38,060 nucleotides of DNA from CAIKMD01 sp035605975 (lineage in GTDB: Bacteria; Pseudomonadota; Alphaproteobacteria; ATCC43930; CGMCC-115725): NCBI GenBank assembly GCA_035605975.1, contig DATNGG010000110.1, forward strand, positions 1 to 38,060, written 5' to 3'. How positions within the stretch are numbered: position 1 is the first letter of the stretch; each line of letters starts with the position of its first letter. This document shows, one piece after another, positions 38,039 through 38,060 of this stretch. The notes under the pieces are model-generated. The model did not search any database. It was not told the DNA's origin and saw only the letters and a program-made list of their open reading frames with translations. Both the position numbers and the translations under genes were made by a program.

Positions 38039-38060
38039 GAAGCCGTTTCCCTTGGCGCGC

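Overview
The window is GC-rich, densely coded chromosomal DNA, most likely from an alphaproteobacterium. The evidence is the gene families present: DUF1491, DUF2937, DUF6496, PAS_5, the NDUFS4-like complex I protein beside tRNA-Pro, a cspA-infA pair, monomeric isocitrate dehydrogenase, egtBD, and the DUF3311 plus solute symporter pair. I see no prophage, insertion sequence, integrase, CRISPR array or rRNA. No intergenic stretch exceeds 300 bases, and no gene looks broken. Only the first gene is cut by the window edge.

Layout. 1-5.2 kb: monomeric NADP-isocitrate dehydrogenase (3' end missing), a LOG-family nucleotide hydrolase, a two-helix membrane protein, and a reverse-strand run Tim44-like / VOC / DUF1491. 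5.3-7.6 kb: ergothioneine operon egtB-egtD with overlapping genes. 7.6-9.6 kb: cold-shock protein and IF-1 in tandem, then a flavin amine oxidase. 9.6-12.7 kb: inositol-monophosphatase-like, SDR and FMN-reductase genes, then a GDT1/UPF0016 cation exporter preceded by a clear yybP-ykoY (manganese) riboswitch. 12.7-15.3 kb: cbpA-cbpM co-chaperone pair leading into an MHS-type transporter. 15.3-18.3 kb: the least understood part, with an unrecognised 286-residue protein, a PAS_5 protein with a small membrane ORF upstream, and a divergent HTH protein of unknown function. 18.4-22.8 kb: CopD-like membrane protein, glutathione transferase, ArsB/NhaD permease, DUF3311 plus sodium:solute symporter.

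22.9-36.1 kb is dominated by a molybdenum-hydroxylase (cox-like) system, all on the reverse strand and in two blocks. The structural block runs coxG-coxS-coxL-coxM and ends at a strong intrinsic terminator. The large subunit has the AYRGAGR motif and the S-L-M gene order of form II enzymes, so the substrate is unknown and carbon monoxide should not be assumed. The maturation block runs MoxR ATPase (CoxD-like), VWA protein (CoxE-like), two XdhC-family proteins, and a molybdopterin-binding/MocA-like cytidylyltransferase fusion, which could together load sulfurated MCD cofactor into the hydroxylase. Between the blocks lie an orphan NitT/TauT-type periplasmic binding protein, a DUF6496 basic protein, DUF2937, a luciferase-like flavin oxidoreductase, and a 52-residue protein with a PASDPPA motif.

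36.2-38.1 kb: a CitMHS/NhaD-like antiporter, tRNA-Pro(TGG), and the NDUFS4-like complex I accessory subunit. Apart from the riboswitch-controlled exporter, most of the window is metabolic and housekeeping. The best targets for new biology are the substrate of the form II hydroxylase with its neighbouring binding protein, and the uncharacterised HTH/PAS neighbourhood at 15.3-18.3 kb.
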